A program made the position numbers and the translations under genes. DNA of 64,000 nt from Viscum album. Its lineage: Eukaryota > Streptophyta > Magnoliopsida > Santalales > Viscaceae. Where the stretch lies: positions 364,760,067 to 364,824,066 of the forward strand of contig OY728157.1 of the NCBI GenBank assembly GCA_963277665.1, in the 5' to 3' direction. The notes beneath the pieces were generated by a model that saw only the letters and a program-made list of their open reading frames with translations, had not been told where the DNA came from and ran no database searches. Below are positions 31,052 to 43,500 of this stretch, piece after piece (within the stretch, counting starts at the first letter, position 1; each line of letters begins with the position of its first letter).

Positions 31052-34000
31052 TGTAAATTCCCTAACCTCAGTATCCCTGAGCTGGTGCCTTACTTAATTA
31101 CCTTGGTACTAAGAACGAGTGTTTAAATCTCAAAGGACTAAATATTTTAGTATCTTTGGAAAACCAAATACAAACATAATTGTTACATAAAAAATTTTAA
31201 AGAAAAAAAACATAAAAAAAACATTTTAAAATATATAATCTCTTAGATTATCCCCACAGGTCATTCATAATACACATCTTTGGATCCTAAGAAAAACTAA
31301 AAAGAAGAAAAGGGTGAGCTGTGATACTAAATAAGGGTTAGAAATATATGAGAATTTGTCATAATTAAACACAAAAAATAGGGAAATGTGGATAAATAAA
31401 AACACATTCACTTAAAACATAATCTTGTGCATAATATGTAATGAATAAAAGATGATTAAACAAATCCATATAAATAAAAATAAAACATAACCATGGATAT
31501 TGTACTAGTCAAATAATCAAATGGATTATAAAATAATAATATTGTAATGAGGGAATTCATAATTTGAAACATCATAAACATACCATAAAAGACTCAGTAT
31601 AGAAATCTATATAAATACGTAAGGCCTCTACCAGAATATGGTCTAGTTTGTCTCCTGATACCTACCGATGCATTGAGGGGCTATAGTAGGCCCACCTATC
31701 ACTTCTATGTCCAACGAATTCCTAAAATTTCTAATAAAAATATATATTTAACTAAAAGTTTCCAAAAACACTTTTAATTATTTATATCATAATCATAGAT
31801 GAAATTAATCTAATAAAATCATTAAGAAACTCTTGAGAGAAATGCCCTTTTTCTTGGAAAAGAAGAGTTATTTTTAAAAAATAATTATTTGTAATAAAAA
31901 TAAGGTTAAAAATTTGTATGTAATTGAAAATAAAATTTAAAAAAAAATATGTTTTAGAAAAAAACGATTTCCAACTTGAAAAAAATGTTTTTAAGAAACA
32001 TTATAAATGAGCCACTTTTCCCGATTTATGGGAAAATACAACAAAGTATTTAAAGAGGAATGTGCATAATTGTTTGCATAAAAACAGAAATTAAATTAGA
32101 AATTTTTTCATGATAAAAAAAGATAGATTTTATTAAAATATTGGTCTCTTAAAATATATTGTGATGTGTACTTAAAAATGGTTAAGAAACCGAGAAGTTC
32201 CCTTTAATCAGCCCTATGTATCAGGAAAAACTAAGAAAGAAACCTTGTAAAAAATATATTTCCCCATAAAATAAAGTTTAACTGATCTAGATACATGAAT
32301 TTAGAACATATAAAAAGAATTTATAAGATTTATATAAAAATAATGTAGAATAAAATTATGGTAAATAGAGAGAAAGCATAACCTAAATGGAAAATGGTGG
32401 TTTAGGAAGAAACCCTTACCTTATGTTTGAAAGCATTATTCCCTTGTACATAATGTATAAGACAATGAAATTAAATTCATTAGAAATAAATGTAGATACA
32501 ATTAAAAATTTATTTGATTTAGTATAACTTTATTATATTCATTTATTCCCATTTTGATGTGTCATGAGATTTAATTTTATCGTTCGAGAGTGATCTTTTC
32601 TTTGGTTTTCATGATCAGTTTACTTTTACACATGCATGGAAGATCAAATTAGATGAATGTAGTTGTCCAGAATTGAAATTATAAATTTTTAATGATCTTT
32701 CATTTGATTAAATGGTTATATACTTTATTTCGTAATTTTGGGTGAGTAAGAATCATTAGATAAGACTTTAGTGATAATCGTTTAGATTATTTTGGCAGTT
32801 TTTCGATCATCACATACTATTTTTGTTCAATTAATTAATATTATGTATATATATTGGTTTCAGAACATTAAATAATAATTAATAAATATATTAAAGTCCT
32901 TTTTTCCATAAAAATGGTTTTATCAACATTCTTGATGTCAAAATTGAAAAACAAAAACACGTCATCCATATAGGTGGTAAATTGGAACCTCATGGTTATT
33001 GTTTTCATATTTGGCATAAAAGGAAAATAAGAAGAGAATATAAAATGGGATATTGCCTAAAAAATTATATTATATAAATGTTAATAGATTTATCATGCCA
33101 CTTCGTGATAGGTAGGTGAGGAGAAGATAAGAAATGGAGAGAACATGAAAAGGAAATAACAGATAATGGAAGATGGTTTTACCTCTTGAAATTATACTCC
33201 TTGAGAACCTCCTTAGGGAAAATCTATTGTTTTTTATTGGGACCAATGGACATTAGAAATTTTGTGGGGGGTATTTGGGGAGGATTTTGAAAAAATTGGA
33301 TAAGATTTATGGCTTTGGAGGTGTGAGGAGAAGAGGTGGTATTTATAGTGGAGGAGAGGGGTGTTTTCTAATTATTATATTCATTAGTTTATTATTTTTG
33401 ATAAAGACTATGAATAGGTTGAAAATTAACACTAAATATATTAGAATAATTAAGTATACTTCGATATTATGAGATTAAATCTTACAAAAATCATATATGA
33501 CTCAATAAATTATGTATTTTTTGAATATGGTAAATTATCATATTTCACTATTCACTAAAAATTCTACTATTTTATAAAATTCAAAGAATTTAACCCTAAC
33601 CATTTCTATTCATGTATAATAAGAAAACTATCTCCATTTTAACAAAATAAAATTTTCAGTATGAGAAAACTAAATTTAAAAGAAATCACCATTTACACAT
33701 AGAAATAATTATTTTAAAATTATAATTTATTTTACGGAACTTTGAAAAATTAATCAAGGTCTCATAAAATTATATTATAATTATAATGAAAATATAAATT
33801 AATTTACTAATCTATTTTTCGAAAATAAATTTTATTTTATATCATTAAATTAGTTAAAAGAATTATAATTAAACATTGACATCTAACTGAAATACCAATA
33901 CTAAATTTTTCAATTTTAAGAAATTTATTTAATTATTCCATGATATAAATATATAATACATTCATTCATGAGATACCAAAATTTTATTTACAATTTAATA

Positions 34001-34538
34001 AGTTATTTATAATTCAAATCATAAATATACTTTTTAATATAACAAAATTGAAATTTTAATAAAAATCTATCTTTTTCACTATTCACTAGAAACTAAATAT
34101 TTCAGAAAAATTCCAAAAATTAACGTTAAGTTAGTTTTAAAATTACACTTTTAAAAATGAATATTATTTTGAACCTCAAAACATATAAAAGATTGAAAAT
34201 AGTTATAAAACAACTGCACCATTAAAAGGTTGTAAAACTACCTTGAGAAAAATATAGTCTTTTAATGCATAAAATTATATTCATTCTTATATTGTGCCTA
34301 TAAAATCATTGGGATGAATGTAAAAACATTTCGTTAAATGAATAATATATAAATTTTATAATTTGGTATATACTATTCATTCCATCCAATTTAATGGCTA
34401 GGTCATAATGGTCATTTTAATATTATGATATTCAATTGTATATCATTGTTTGTTTTTGATTGGTGTTGTGTGAAACCTATTCTATCAAAGAAATTAAATT
34501 TAAGAAGATACATACCATAAAATATTTGGGGTGTTACA
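31052..34538 (-). repeat. 3' LTR of the decayed chromovirus
   Basis: About 3.49 kb. Its outer edge reads TGTAAATTCCCTAACC on the plus strand, the inner edge GGGGTGTTACA. Anchors shared with the right LTR: AAGGCCTC at 31620 and 37090, AAACCCTTACCTT at 32410 and 37880, GTGTGAGGAGAAG at 33321 and 39391, and GTGTGAAACCTAT at 34468 and 40520. Confidence 0.8.
33340..33348 (-). promoter_or_regulatory. TATA box remnant of the decayed 3' LTR
   Basis: The minus strand reads CTATAAATACC behind CCTCTCCTCCA, the same context as the TATA box of the plus-strand relative. Confidence 0.6.
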
Positions 34539-34549
34539 TTCTCCCCTCC
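34539..34549 (-). other. Polypurine tract of the decayed chromovirus
   Basis: The minus strand reads GGAGGGGAGAA directly before TGTAACACCCC, identical in its core to the tract of the plus-strand element. Confidence 0.8.
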
Positions 34550-34711
34550 ATTAATAAATGCTGTCCCTGTAATTTGAAATTGTATTTCTAAAATCAATGG
34601 TTGATACTTTAAAATTATTTTGTGGGAAACCAACATTGGGAATATGGATAATAAAATATCCTCTTCATAATAGTGAAATGGAAATTCTAAGGTCACCCCA
34701 AAACTAGGCAT
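34550..34711 (-). pseudogene. Chromodomain/integrase end remnant
   Basis: The minus-strand frame ending at the polypurine tract reads FHYYEED, then an ILLSIFPMLVSHKIILKY stretch and finally INGGENVTPQ. Position by position this follows the intact copy's LSYCEEP, the ILDVREQVL chromodomain start and the polypurine-tract codons. Key aromatic residues of the chromodomain are lost. It is a remnant, recognised mainly through its position next to the LTR and the plus-strand relative. Confidence 0.55.
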
Positions 34712-35560
34712 TTGAATAGGATAACATTAGTGTGAAATGATAATATGGATCGGGAAGAATAATCTAACGATTAATTTCTAATGTAGTTTGGTAGATAACA
34801 TATTCATTAGAAATTTAACATACACAAAACCAGGAATATAGTGATTGGTTAAAAGACCATTGAATTCTCAAAAATAAAACTTAACGATTAACATTTTTGT
34901 TCCAAAAATATTTTTCCAAGAGTTGATGGTTTATTTTAATATTTAGATAAACTTACTTGATTAATTTCCATTTCATAATAATAATATCACCATTTTTTCT
35001 TTAATCTATTTTCACTTCATCGTTCACACCTAGGAATGAAAGTACAAAATGAATACTTGACACTTGAATCACTTTTATGAACTATAAAATCCCCAAATCA
35101 TTTCATCATCCTTTAAATGTTTTGTAAAATAAAAATGGTTTTCACATGTTTTCTAATATGATAAATTATACTTTAATCTTAATCAATAAAATCCTTAGTC
35201 CTTTCCATAAGTAGTTTACCATAAGAAACATCCAAAATATGTCTGCCCAATTCCAAATAGAAAAAAAATCATCTTAACATAAGATTTACACAAATAATTT
35301 AACTCTTATTGTCACATAAAAATATAAAAATACCTTAATCACTTTTAATTCTTTATGAAAGAAGTATTCTAATAATTACATAAAGAATAAGTATTTCAGT
35401 AAAATACATATATATCTTATGAATCTTATAAACAAATTATTATTGATTAAATACTAGAATAAAAAAATTCATGAACTCAAACAAAAGAATATTAATCACT
35501 CCTTTTCGTTTTAGGTAGTATCATGAACTTGACCAAAATCAATTATCTTCTTTTGTGGTA
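34712..35560 (-). other. Interior of the decayed chromovirus, no recognisable domain
   Basis: Between the gag knuckles and the chromodomain end I find no protease, RT or integrase motif in any frame. An internal deletion of about 3 kb, compared with the plus-strand copy, is inferred. Confidence 0.5.
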
Positions 35561-36500
35561 TATTCCTTTAACACTTGAGATAATGATATTTGTAGTGTCC
35601 CATATCCTTGCAGTTCAAGCATTGAATGTTGTAAAATTATTTATTTCCCTTAAAATCATGATAATGATGAAATTTTTCTTCAAACATTATGTTTACCCAT
35701 CTTTCTTTTATGTATATACGAAGGTGTTTCCTTCCACAATTATCAAATGTGAAAACATACTTCATTCCCTTCAACCCTATATCCAAATCGTTCCCTAATG
35801 ACCTCTTATTCTGATTCTTCCTTCAAAATTATTAATACTTTGAAAACTCATGTCCTTCTTGTTATAACATGATATTATTTTCTTATATGATAAGAATGTT
35901 TGAGAGACTAGTTCTCTTTGAAATATTGGATTAGACCATCAAAGAAAACATCATTTTTAATTTTTGGATTATGTACTTTGATGTTGTTCCCATTAATTCA
36001 ACTAGGTGAAATTTATAAGAAATGGAATATACTAGATTATATCATAAAATTATGTAATATAATGTAAAATACCAAAATCATAGTGAAGTACATAACATGA
36101 ATCGAAAAAATTATGCGTAGCTAGTCTCATTATCCTAAACATGATTACTTTATGGACATGCTTACTTTTAAATCCATTATAATGGTTTGTAAAGAAAATG
36201 TGAATTATCTTAAGAATATCCCCAGAGAGAGTCAAATCACATGTCTAGTAAGGATTATTTTCTTATACCAGTTTACACCGATTTAGGCATTATTCACCTT
36301 GTTAGAGTTGTTACCCCTAGTTCTATCTTTTCCAAAAATATGTACACTTGTTGTATCTAGATAGGGATGAATTTCTTTGATGAACCAATTATTCTATACC
36401 TTACTAAAATTATATAATTTTATTATATGATTTTACTCAAAGTATATATTAGGGTTATGTTTCATAATCTTAGTTTTCTAAATCTAGTTTCCAAGTTTTC
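35561..36500 (-). pseudogene. Gag remnant with zinc knuckles
   Basis: Minus-strand reading gives FDNCGRKH near 35740, a highly altered second knuckle, and CLNCKDMGHYKYHY near 35622-35581. These match the intact copy's CDNCGRKH and CYNCREKGHYANEF in order and spacing; one stop lies between. As in the plus-strand copy, the last Cys of the third knuckle is replaced (Tyr here, Phe there). Upstream, 36510-36430 aligns as DNA with the leader of the intact element (AACTTGGAAACTAGATTTAG against AACCTTGGAAGCTAGATTTA). The central gag domain is too altered to name motifs. Confidence 0.6.
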
Positions 36501-36508
36501 TACTAAAA

Positions 36509-36523
36509 TTTCTTCAATAACAA
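36509..36523 (-). other. Primer binding site of the decayed chromovirus (degenerate)
   Basis: The minus strand reads TTGTTATTGAAGAA where the intact relative has TTGGTATCAGAGGC. Position next to the LTR and the matching leader beyond it support the call. Confidence 0.5.
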
Positions 36524-38400
36524 TAGTAAAGACCCCAACCCTAGTAGCCTGGAGTGAGTTACTTACATAGTTAAATTAGTATAAAGAACAAGCATTCACA
36601 TCCCAAATTACTTAATATATTAGTATCTCTTGAAAACAATATACAAATTTAATTTTTAAATTAAAACTTTGAAAGTAAAAAACATATCATCTTCATTGGA
36701 AACATCAAAAAACTCCTAGATTATCTCTGCAAGTGATTTATAATACATATATTTATATCCTAGGGGAAAATAAACATAAGAAATAGGTGAGATCATATTA
36801 TTAGTAAGGGTATTATATAGAGTAGAATCTATCATAAAAAACATAAAAAATAGGGCAAGGTGAATAACTAAAAACATATTCCATTAAAACATAATATTGA
36901 CTATAATATGGTAGGAATAAAAACCGGTTGAATAAATCCATACAAATGACAATAAAAATTAACCGTGGATATTCTAATAGTAGAATAATAACATGGATTA
37001 TCAATTAATAACATCATAATGAGGTTATTTATAATTACAGACATCATAAATAAAAAATCCATGCCTCGACCAGAAGTCTACATAAATGGGTAAGGCCTCC
37101 GTAAAAACATAGTCTACTTTTCCTCATGTGACATACTAATGAATATAAGGGATATGACCAGCCACAACTATCAATTTAAAATTCTAATTAATTTCTTATA
37201 TGTCTAATTAAAATATGACTTTAAATCAAAGTGTTTCTTATCACATTAAATTATTTGTTTCATAATCATAGATTAAAGTAATCTAATAAAATCATTGAGA
37301 AACTCTTGAGAGAAATAAAATTTTTCTTTGAAAAGAATTATTATTCTAGAAAATAATTTTTTGTCATAAAAATCAGATTTTAAACATGTATATTCCAAAA
37401 AATTAAATTTAAGAACAAATATATTTGAGGCATAAATCATTTCCAACATATAAAAATATTTTTTTAGAAACATTAGAAATGAACGACTTGGTGTAGATTA
37501 AGGGAAAATATAAAAGAGTCTTTAAAGAAGAAAAGTAATAATTGTTTTTCTAAAAGAATAAATGAAATAAGATATTTTTTCATGATAATGATATATATTT
37601 TAGAAAAATATTAGTGGCTTGAAACAAATTATGAAGTGTATATGAAAATGGGTACGAAATCGAGAAGTTTCCTTTAATTGGGCTTGTGTATTGGGGAGAA
37701 TTTAGAAGGGAACCTTGTAAAACATGTATTATCCTATAAAATAATTATTAAATGATCTGGATACATGATTCTGGAACATATAAACATAATTTTTAATAAT
37801 TACATAAAAATAATTAAGAATTACATTCGTGTAAAGAGAGAGAAAGTGTAACTAGAATAGAAAATAGAGGTTCAAGAAGAAACCCTTACCTTATTTCTAA
37901 AAGAATTCATCACTTTTAATTAACATCATCAATAATGAAATTATATTAATCAATAAATTAATCCAAAAATCTTAAATATGTATTTTGTTTAGTATAATTT
38001 TATTAATTTCCTTTATTCCCTTTTTGATAAGATATGAGATTCAATTTTGTTGTTTCGGAGTGTTCTTTTCCTTAGTTTTCATGACTAGATTACTTGTACA
38101 CATATATGGAAGATCACATAAAATGAAAATATTTGTATAGAATTGAAATTATATGTTATTAATGATCTTACATAAGATTTAAAGGTTATATAGGTCATTT
38201 TGTTTTTATTTTGGTTGTTTTTTGCTCATCACATACGAGTTTTGTTTCATTAATTAATAGTATTAATATATATTGGTTCTAGAACATTAAATAAAAATTA
38301 ATAAATATTTAAAAGCCTGTTGTAACCCTAAATAGGGTTTTATGAAAATCCATGAAATCATAATTTAAAAATGAAAATACGCCGTCTACAAAGGTGGTAA

Positions 38401-38413
38401 ATCAGTACCTCAT
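38401..38413. repeat. Target site duplication of the 631-bp insertion, left copy
   Basis: ATCAGTACCTCAT, repeated exactly at 39045-39057. The uninterrupted left LTR has the related TTGGAACCTCAT at the matching place (near 32984). Confidence 0.88.
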
Positions 38414-39044
38414 AGATGTGGTTTGCATGAAGTTATGGGATGTGATATTTTAGTGATTAAGGGGTTATCGGTGGCTCATTGGTTGAGTGCCTTCGGAATT
38501 TTTAGGGTCTATTTTGATGGTTAATCATTATGTGTTTTTCATCATTGCAAAGGTGTTTATGGAATCACAATTTTGACTCAAGTTTCCCATTTTGGCGGTT
38601 CAAGGATGGAAAGGCAACGTGATTTCTGTACCGACGGTGGTGCTGGTTGCGTCCGTCTGTTGATGTTGGTATGTGATGAGGAAGATGGCGATTGCATTTT
38701 GAAATTTTAATCTTGAATAGATATTTGTGGCTAGGGGTAGTATTGAAGGTTTGCAGTGTGCTCGAGGCTACTATAAGGTTTTAACTGCCCTGGTGATGTC
38801 TGCTCCCGAGGTGGTGTGACGGTGCTTGGTTTGTTTTTCACATTTTGAATCTTTATGGAATTTTGTGGTGTGGTCATCTGGTATCATTTCTCTTATCTTT
38901 ACTTTTCACATTTGTATTTGACTTGCTCTGTACAGGGGTTTGGAAATTGGGTTGGATGCTATCTAATTGTGGTTGTGAGGTTCCCAATAATCCAAAAAGT
39001 GGTTTATTTACAAAATGTGAAGAAAAGTATTTGGAGGGAAAAAA
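38414..39044 (+). mobile_element. 631-bp retroposed insertion, unclassified
   Basis: The insertion splits the right LTR of the decayed chromovirus and is flanked by the 13-bp direct repeat ATCAGTACCTCAT. Its plus-strand 3' end is a short A-run (GGGAAAAAAA), as in target-primed retroposition, so orientation is plus. Base composition is visibly richer in G than the surrounding LTR. It contains GGTGGCTCATTGGTTGAGTGCC (38470-38491), similar to an RNA polymerase III A box, but no convincing B box at a normal distance. A TTGCTCTGTACAGG stretch near 38934 resembles a 3' splice site. No ORF is recognisable. A 5'-truncated LINE end, a SINE-like unit or a processed transcript fragment all remain possible. 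Confidence 0.7.
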
Positions 39045-39057
39045 ATCAGTACCTCAT
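39045..39057. repeat. Target site duplication of the 631-bp insertion, right copy
   Basis: ATCAGTACCTCAT, matching 38401-38413. Confidence 0.88.
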
Positions 39058-39421
39058 TGATGATGTTTTCGTCTTTAGAATTAAAGGATAAGGAGAAGAT
39101 AATTGATGATGTATTATTACCTCAATAAATTAAAATTATAGTATATAAAAGATATGGGATTTATCATGTCACTATGGGATAGGGATCTGAGGAGAAGATA
39201 AGAAAAGAAAATCACTTGAAAGGAAATTAAAAAAATGGAATAGGGTTTTACCTCTTGAACTTCTTCTTATGGAGAACCTCATTAGAAAAAAGGTATTGGA
39301 ATTTTGTCGAGACTAATGGAACTGGGAAATGGGGTGGGGAGATGTTTGGGTGAGCATTTGGTAGAAATTGTACTTTCTTCAAGGCAACAAAGGTGTGAGG
39401 AGAAGGGGTGGTGAGTGGTGA

Positions 39422-39430
39422 TATTTATAG
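39422..39430 (-). promoter_or_regulatory. TATA box remnant of the decayed 5' LTR
   Basis: The minus strand reads CTATAAATATC, matching the TATA remnant of the other LTR at 33340. Confidence 0.55.
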
Positions 39431-40589
39431 TGAAGGCAAGGGGTGTTTTCTCATTATTATATTTATTTGTTTATTTTTTTGAAATAAGTGTGAATAATTC
39501 TAGAATTAACCTTAATTATATTAATATAATGAAGGATTGTCCAATATTATGGGTTTACATCTTATTTATATCATCTATGACTCAATAAATCATATATTTG
39601 TTAAATACTATTAATTACTGTATTTCACTATTCACAAAAAGTTAACTATTTTAAAAAAATCACAAAAAAGAACCCTGGCCATTTTTCAAGGTTTATAATA
39701 AAAAAATGAACCCTATTTTATGAATGTTTTTTATAAATATGAGATGTTTAATTTTTACATAAAATCATCATTTCTTAAAAAATATAGATTTTATGAAACA
39801 ATGAAAAATTAATAAAGGTCTCATAAAACAATTTTACAATAATAAAAAAATAAAAAAATATATTAATTTATTTTTAAAAATAAATTTTCTTTTAAAACAT
39901 TAAATTAATTATTAAATTTCAAATAAACATCTACGTCTGAGAAAAATAGCCCTACTTAATTCATTATTTTTAAAACATTTACTTACTTATTACATGATAT
40001 AAATATATTCTAGTTTAATTTATGAGATTATTAATTTTTATTATAATTTCATAGGTGAGATATAATTCAAATCATTAATAGAATTTTAATATCAAAAAAT
40101 TGACATTTTAATAACAATCATTATTTTTTACTATTTGATGGAAAATAAATATTTTCATAAAAATAAAACAATTAACCCTAAAATAATTTTAAGATTATTA
40201 ATTTAAATTTTTTTTATTTTGTTTAATATAATTTATAAGAGTATCGAAATTTAGTTTCAAAACAAGTGTTCCATTAAAACGTGGTAAAACTACCTTTTAA
40301 GAAATATAGCCTTTTAATGCGTAAAATTTTATTCATTATTATTTTTTGACTATAAAATAATTTTCATAAATTTTAAAACATTTGATTAAATATATAATAT
40401 ATATATTTCATAACTTGGTTAATACTATTAATTCCCACCAATTTGATGTCTAGGTTATAATGTTCATCTTAAAATAAGGATATTTAATTGTATATCACTG
40501 TTCGTTTAAGATTGGTGCTGTGTGAAACCTATGCTATCAAAGAAATTAAATTTTAAAAGATACATAACGTAAAATATTGGGGGATTAAA

Positions 40590-43500
40590 TGTTCTCACCC
40601 ATATTTTTGTTTGTATATGGACTCACTTTACAAATGTGGGCAGTCATTATAATGAACTAACAAAACATTGAATTACATGTTGATGTCAAGAGGATGGAAA
40701 ATAATCTCATCACTTAGAGGGTATTATTTTCTAATTTTGGATTCTATTACAGATATGAGACATATTCATGAAATCATCCCTAGTAAAAATATAAACTATC
40801 CTCATTATTAATTTGATCAATTGACATCATACATTGATACATATATATATACATGTATCAAAAGTTATATATCTGTATATATGATAGTTTCTCTATACTT
40901 CCCATAATTAGTTATTTATGATCTATTTTTAATACATATAATGGGGTTTTCTATAATTTATCACAATATATGGTGGATTAGGTATGGAGGGGTGGTATTG
41001 TTCCCAAGAAAAGGTCTCCCTATGTATCCCTATGAAGTAAATAATATTCTACATAGTTTGGAACATTTTAAGAGACACATTATATATTTTAAGGTCATGT
41101 GAAATGAAACATTGTGGTGTATTTTAAGTTCATACATCTATGAACAATGAAGTTATTTTTAAGGTCATGCATCAATGACCATTGAAGTTCCTTTTTAGGT
41201 TATCTTTCAATAAAAAAATAAAGTACCCTTTATGGTCATGTATTAGAGACCAATGAAGTGGATCATAGTAAAATTTCATGATATTAAGACATATTATGAT
41301 TATATTAACTTCATTAATAGAGGACTATTAGGTGAAAGAGACATAGTAACAGATTGTGTGGGACATATGCATGGGTGACCCTTTCTGAGTTGACCTAAAA
41401 AATGAGGCTGGTGGTTATAGGAAAGAGATTACACAATGTTAAAGGAAAATAATTCACAAGACTCATTAATTAGACTCAAGAGGTTGATTAAAGAGGTGAA
41501 TAAGAACCCAGTGGACATGGTACCGCTTCAGAAAAACCAATTATGGTGATATGAGGGGGATGATCCAAAAAATTATCCACCGATCATCTAAAAGAGAAAC
41601 ACCTCAATATTAAGGAACTACGTGATTGACTATATCCTAGAGATCTTAGTAGTCAAAGTAGAAGAGTGAGGGAGTCCTCTTATTGGATTCTGTATTCTCA
41701 TTATAAAAAAAATAAATGATTTTAAGGAATAAAGTTAGTGTGTGTAACCCCATTATGTAATTTATGAGGCCATGTAGGAGTACTAAGTGGGTGATGCTCT
41801 TTAAAGTTTTTTTCGTTGGAAAAAGATCATGAGAAAGGTTTTTTTGGAAACTAATATAAAACAAATTATTGATATGGTTAAATGGAGAATCTCTTTATGA
41901 TTCATATAGACTGGTTATGACCTAATTTGATAGGAAATATAAGAATTCATGGTGGATAACCACTAAAATTTGGGTGCAACCCATAGTATGGTACCTGGGT
42001 GAAAGTACATCTAGTTTGGTGAATTGGAAGAATGGGTTCCCTATTGGCTGATCTGGTCTTGTGGGATCCAAATTAGATTAATTGGGTGATGATCTTGTTA
42101 CAAAGACCAAAAAACTATTTATAGGACATGTGGATGGCTATGAGTGATCCAATATTAGATTACTGAGAAAATGGGGACCCAATTATGTCTTTTGGGGTTT
42201 TGGGGTTGGGTTATTGAAGAAAAAAATGGTTGTTGTAAGGCCTCACACTATTTACTTATGAACACCCCTTAAGAAATATCTTTCACCTTGGTCTCCCCAG
42301 TTTCATTGGTAATGTGTTCACTTAGATAACCATAATTATCTAAGTATGAAAATACCATTTATTCCCATTACATTCTTATTGTTGTTGATTCCCAAATCAC
42401 TCAAGGGAATGCCTGGAAAGGCCGAGGACATAGACCGATTGCTTCATGTATTATGATGAAATTTAGGGATACAATATTTCACATAGTGTCAACAAGATTT
42501 ATGTTTGATGACCTTATACAGGTAATGGAATTTGGGTTCTTAGATAAACATTTGTAATCCCATTGGTATCAAGTTCCTTTGGAAGGGGGAGCATGGGGAA
42601 TGAATATGGAGAACAAATAATGGGATGTAGAAACATGCCTAAAAGGGTGAACCATGTGTGATTGTTAAATGGTGATTTTTAAGAAGGAATTACATGGGAT
42701 CCACCTAATTATTCTTTTTTCCTTTAGAAAATAGTTTAATTCCCCTATAGGTTTTGTGGAGTTTTTTCATTTAATCGAATTTGAGAACTAGAAACCCCCC
42801 TGGAATTAGATCTAATATGAATGATGATAATTTAATTCTAAGTTAAATATGAATTGGTCATTAATTTTTCATGAATTATAGACCTAGGATGAAGAGGGTA
42901 GTGTGCATAGGTGGAAACATGGGTTCATGCACTGGTCCATACACGGATGTGTTCCTTGATAGGTGAACTAAGATATGATGTGGGATACTGAGGTCTCATG
43001 GTTTTCCTCCATAAATAATTGGGGAAAAATTCATCAAGTCATGCTGATGAAATGGGATAATTCTATAGATTAATCTCCCTATTTTTAACTATGTTTACCT
43101 ATATTTAAAAGTAATTTTCAGAATCATTTTTTCTCTAAACCAAGTTCTTGTGATAGAGTGTAGAAAGATGAGCATGCTATGTATGGGTGATCTATCCAAG
43201 TGTAGGAAACTTATCATGATGGAATATATATACACTTATGGGTGTGATTCATGGGTGTTGTTACCTATGTTCCATGACTATAGTTCAACATACATGTTTT
43301 ATATCTATACTTATTGGAAGTGTCATCGAGTTATTTTCATTCCTTATCCAATACTATTGTCCATCCATGATCACATATTGTATTCCATTTTTTTATAAAA
43401 ACTATATGAAAAAATGTACATAAAATTCATATATCCATATATACTAATCATAATTTAGAACCCTATATAGCATTGAACATATGTTCTATTACCCTGATCA

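Larger units (their letters stand above)
31052..40589 (-). mobile_element. Decayed chromovirus on the minus strand, core of pol deleted
   Basis: Two diverged direct repeats (31052-34538 and 36524-40589) flank only 2.0 kb. They share the LTR edges TGTAA...TTACA, the TATA region, the AAGGTAAGGGTTT motif and a CCTACCGATGCATTGAGG stretch that matches the reverse complement of the plus-strand element's LTR. This makes them LTRs of the same family in opposite orientation. The interior still shows a degenerate primer binding site, the leader, zinc knuckles, chromodomain end and polypurine tract. Protease, RT and integrase cannot be found, so about 3 kb is missing. Many point changes and small indels show that it is much older than the plus-strand copy. 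Confidence 0.82.
36524..40589 (-). repeat. 5' LTR of the decayed chromovirus, carrying an insertion
   Basis: This is 4.07 kb, or about 3.42 kb without the insertion 38414-39044 and one duplicated flank, close to the 3.49 kb of the other LTR. Edges read TAGTAAAGACCCC (inner) and GGGGGATTAAA (outer), altered from TGTAACACCCC. Confidence 0.78.

Noticed and set aside
38470..38491. Possible RNA polymerase III A box, suggesting a tRNA-derived SINE
   Set aside because: The only B-box-like word (GGTTCAAGG near 38597) is over 100 bp away and a poor match. I kept the insertion as unclassified.
38845..39091. Two overlapping plus-strand ORFs at the end of the 631-bp insertion
   Set aside because: They run out of the insertion into the duplicated target site and LTR sequence, so they are not original genes. 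No homology recognised.
43150..43423. Plus-strand ORFs of 61-82 codons in the decayed region
   Set aside because: AT-rich composition, no recognisable motif, overlapping frames; consistent with chance.
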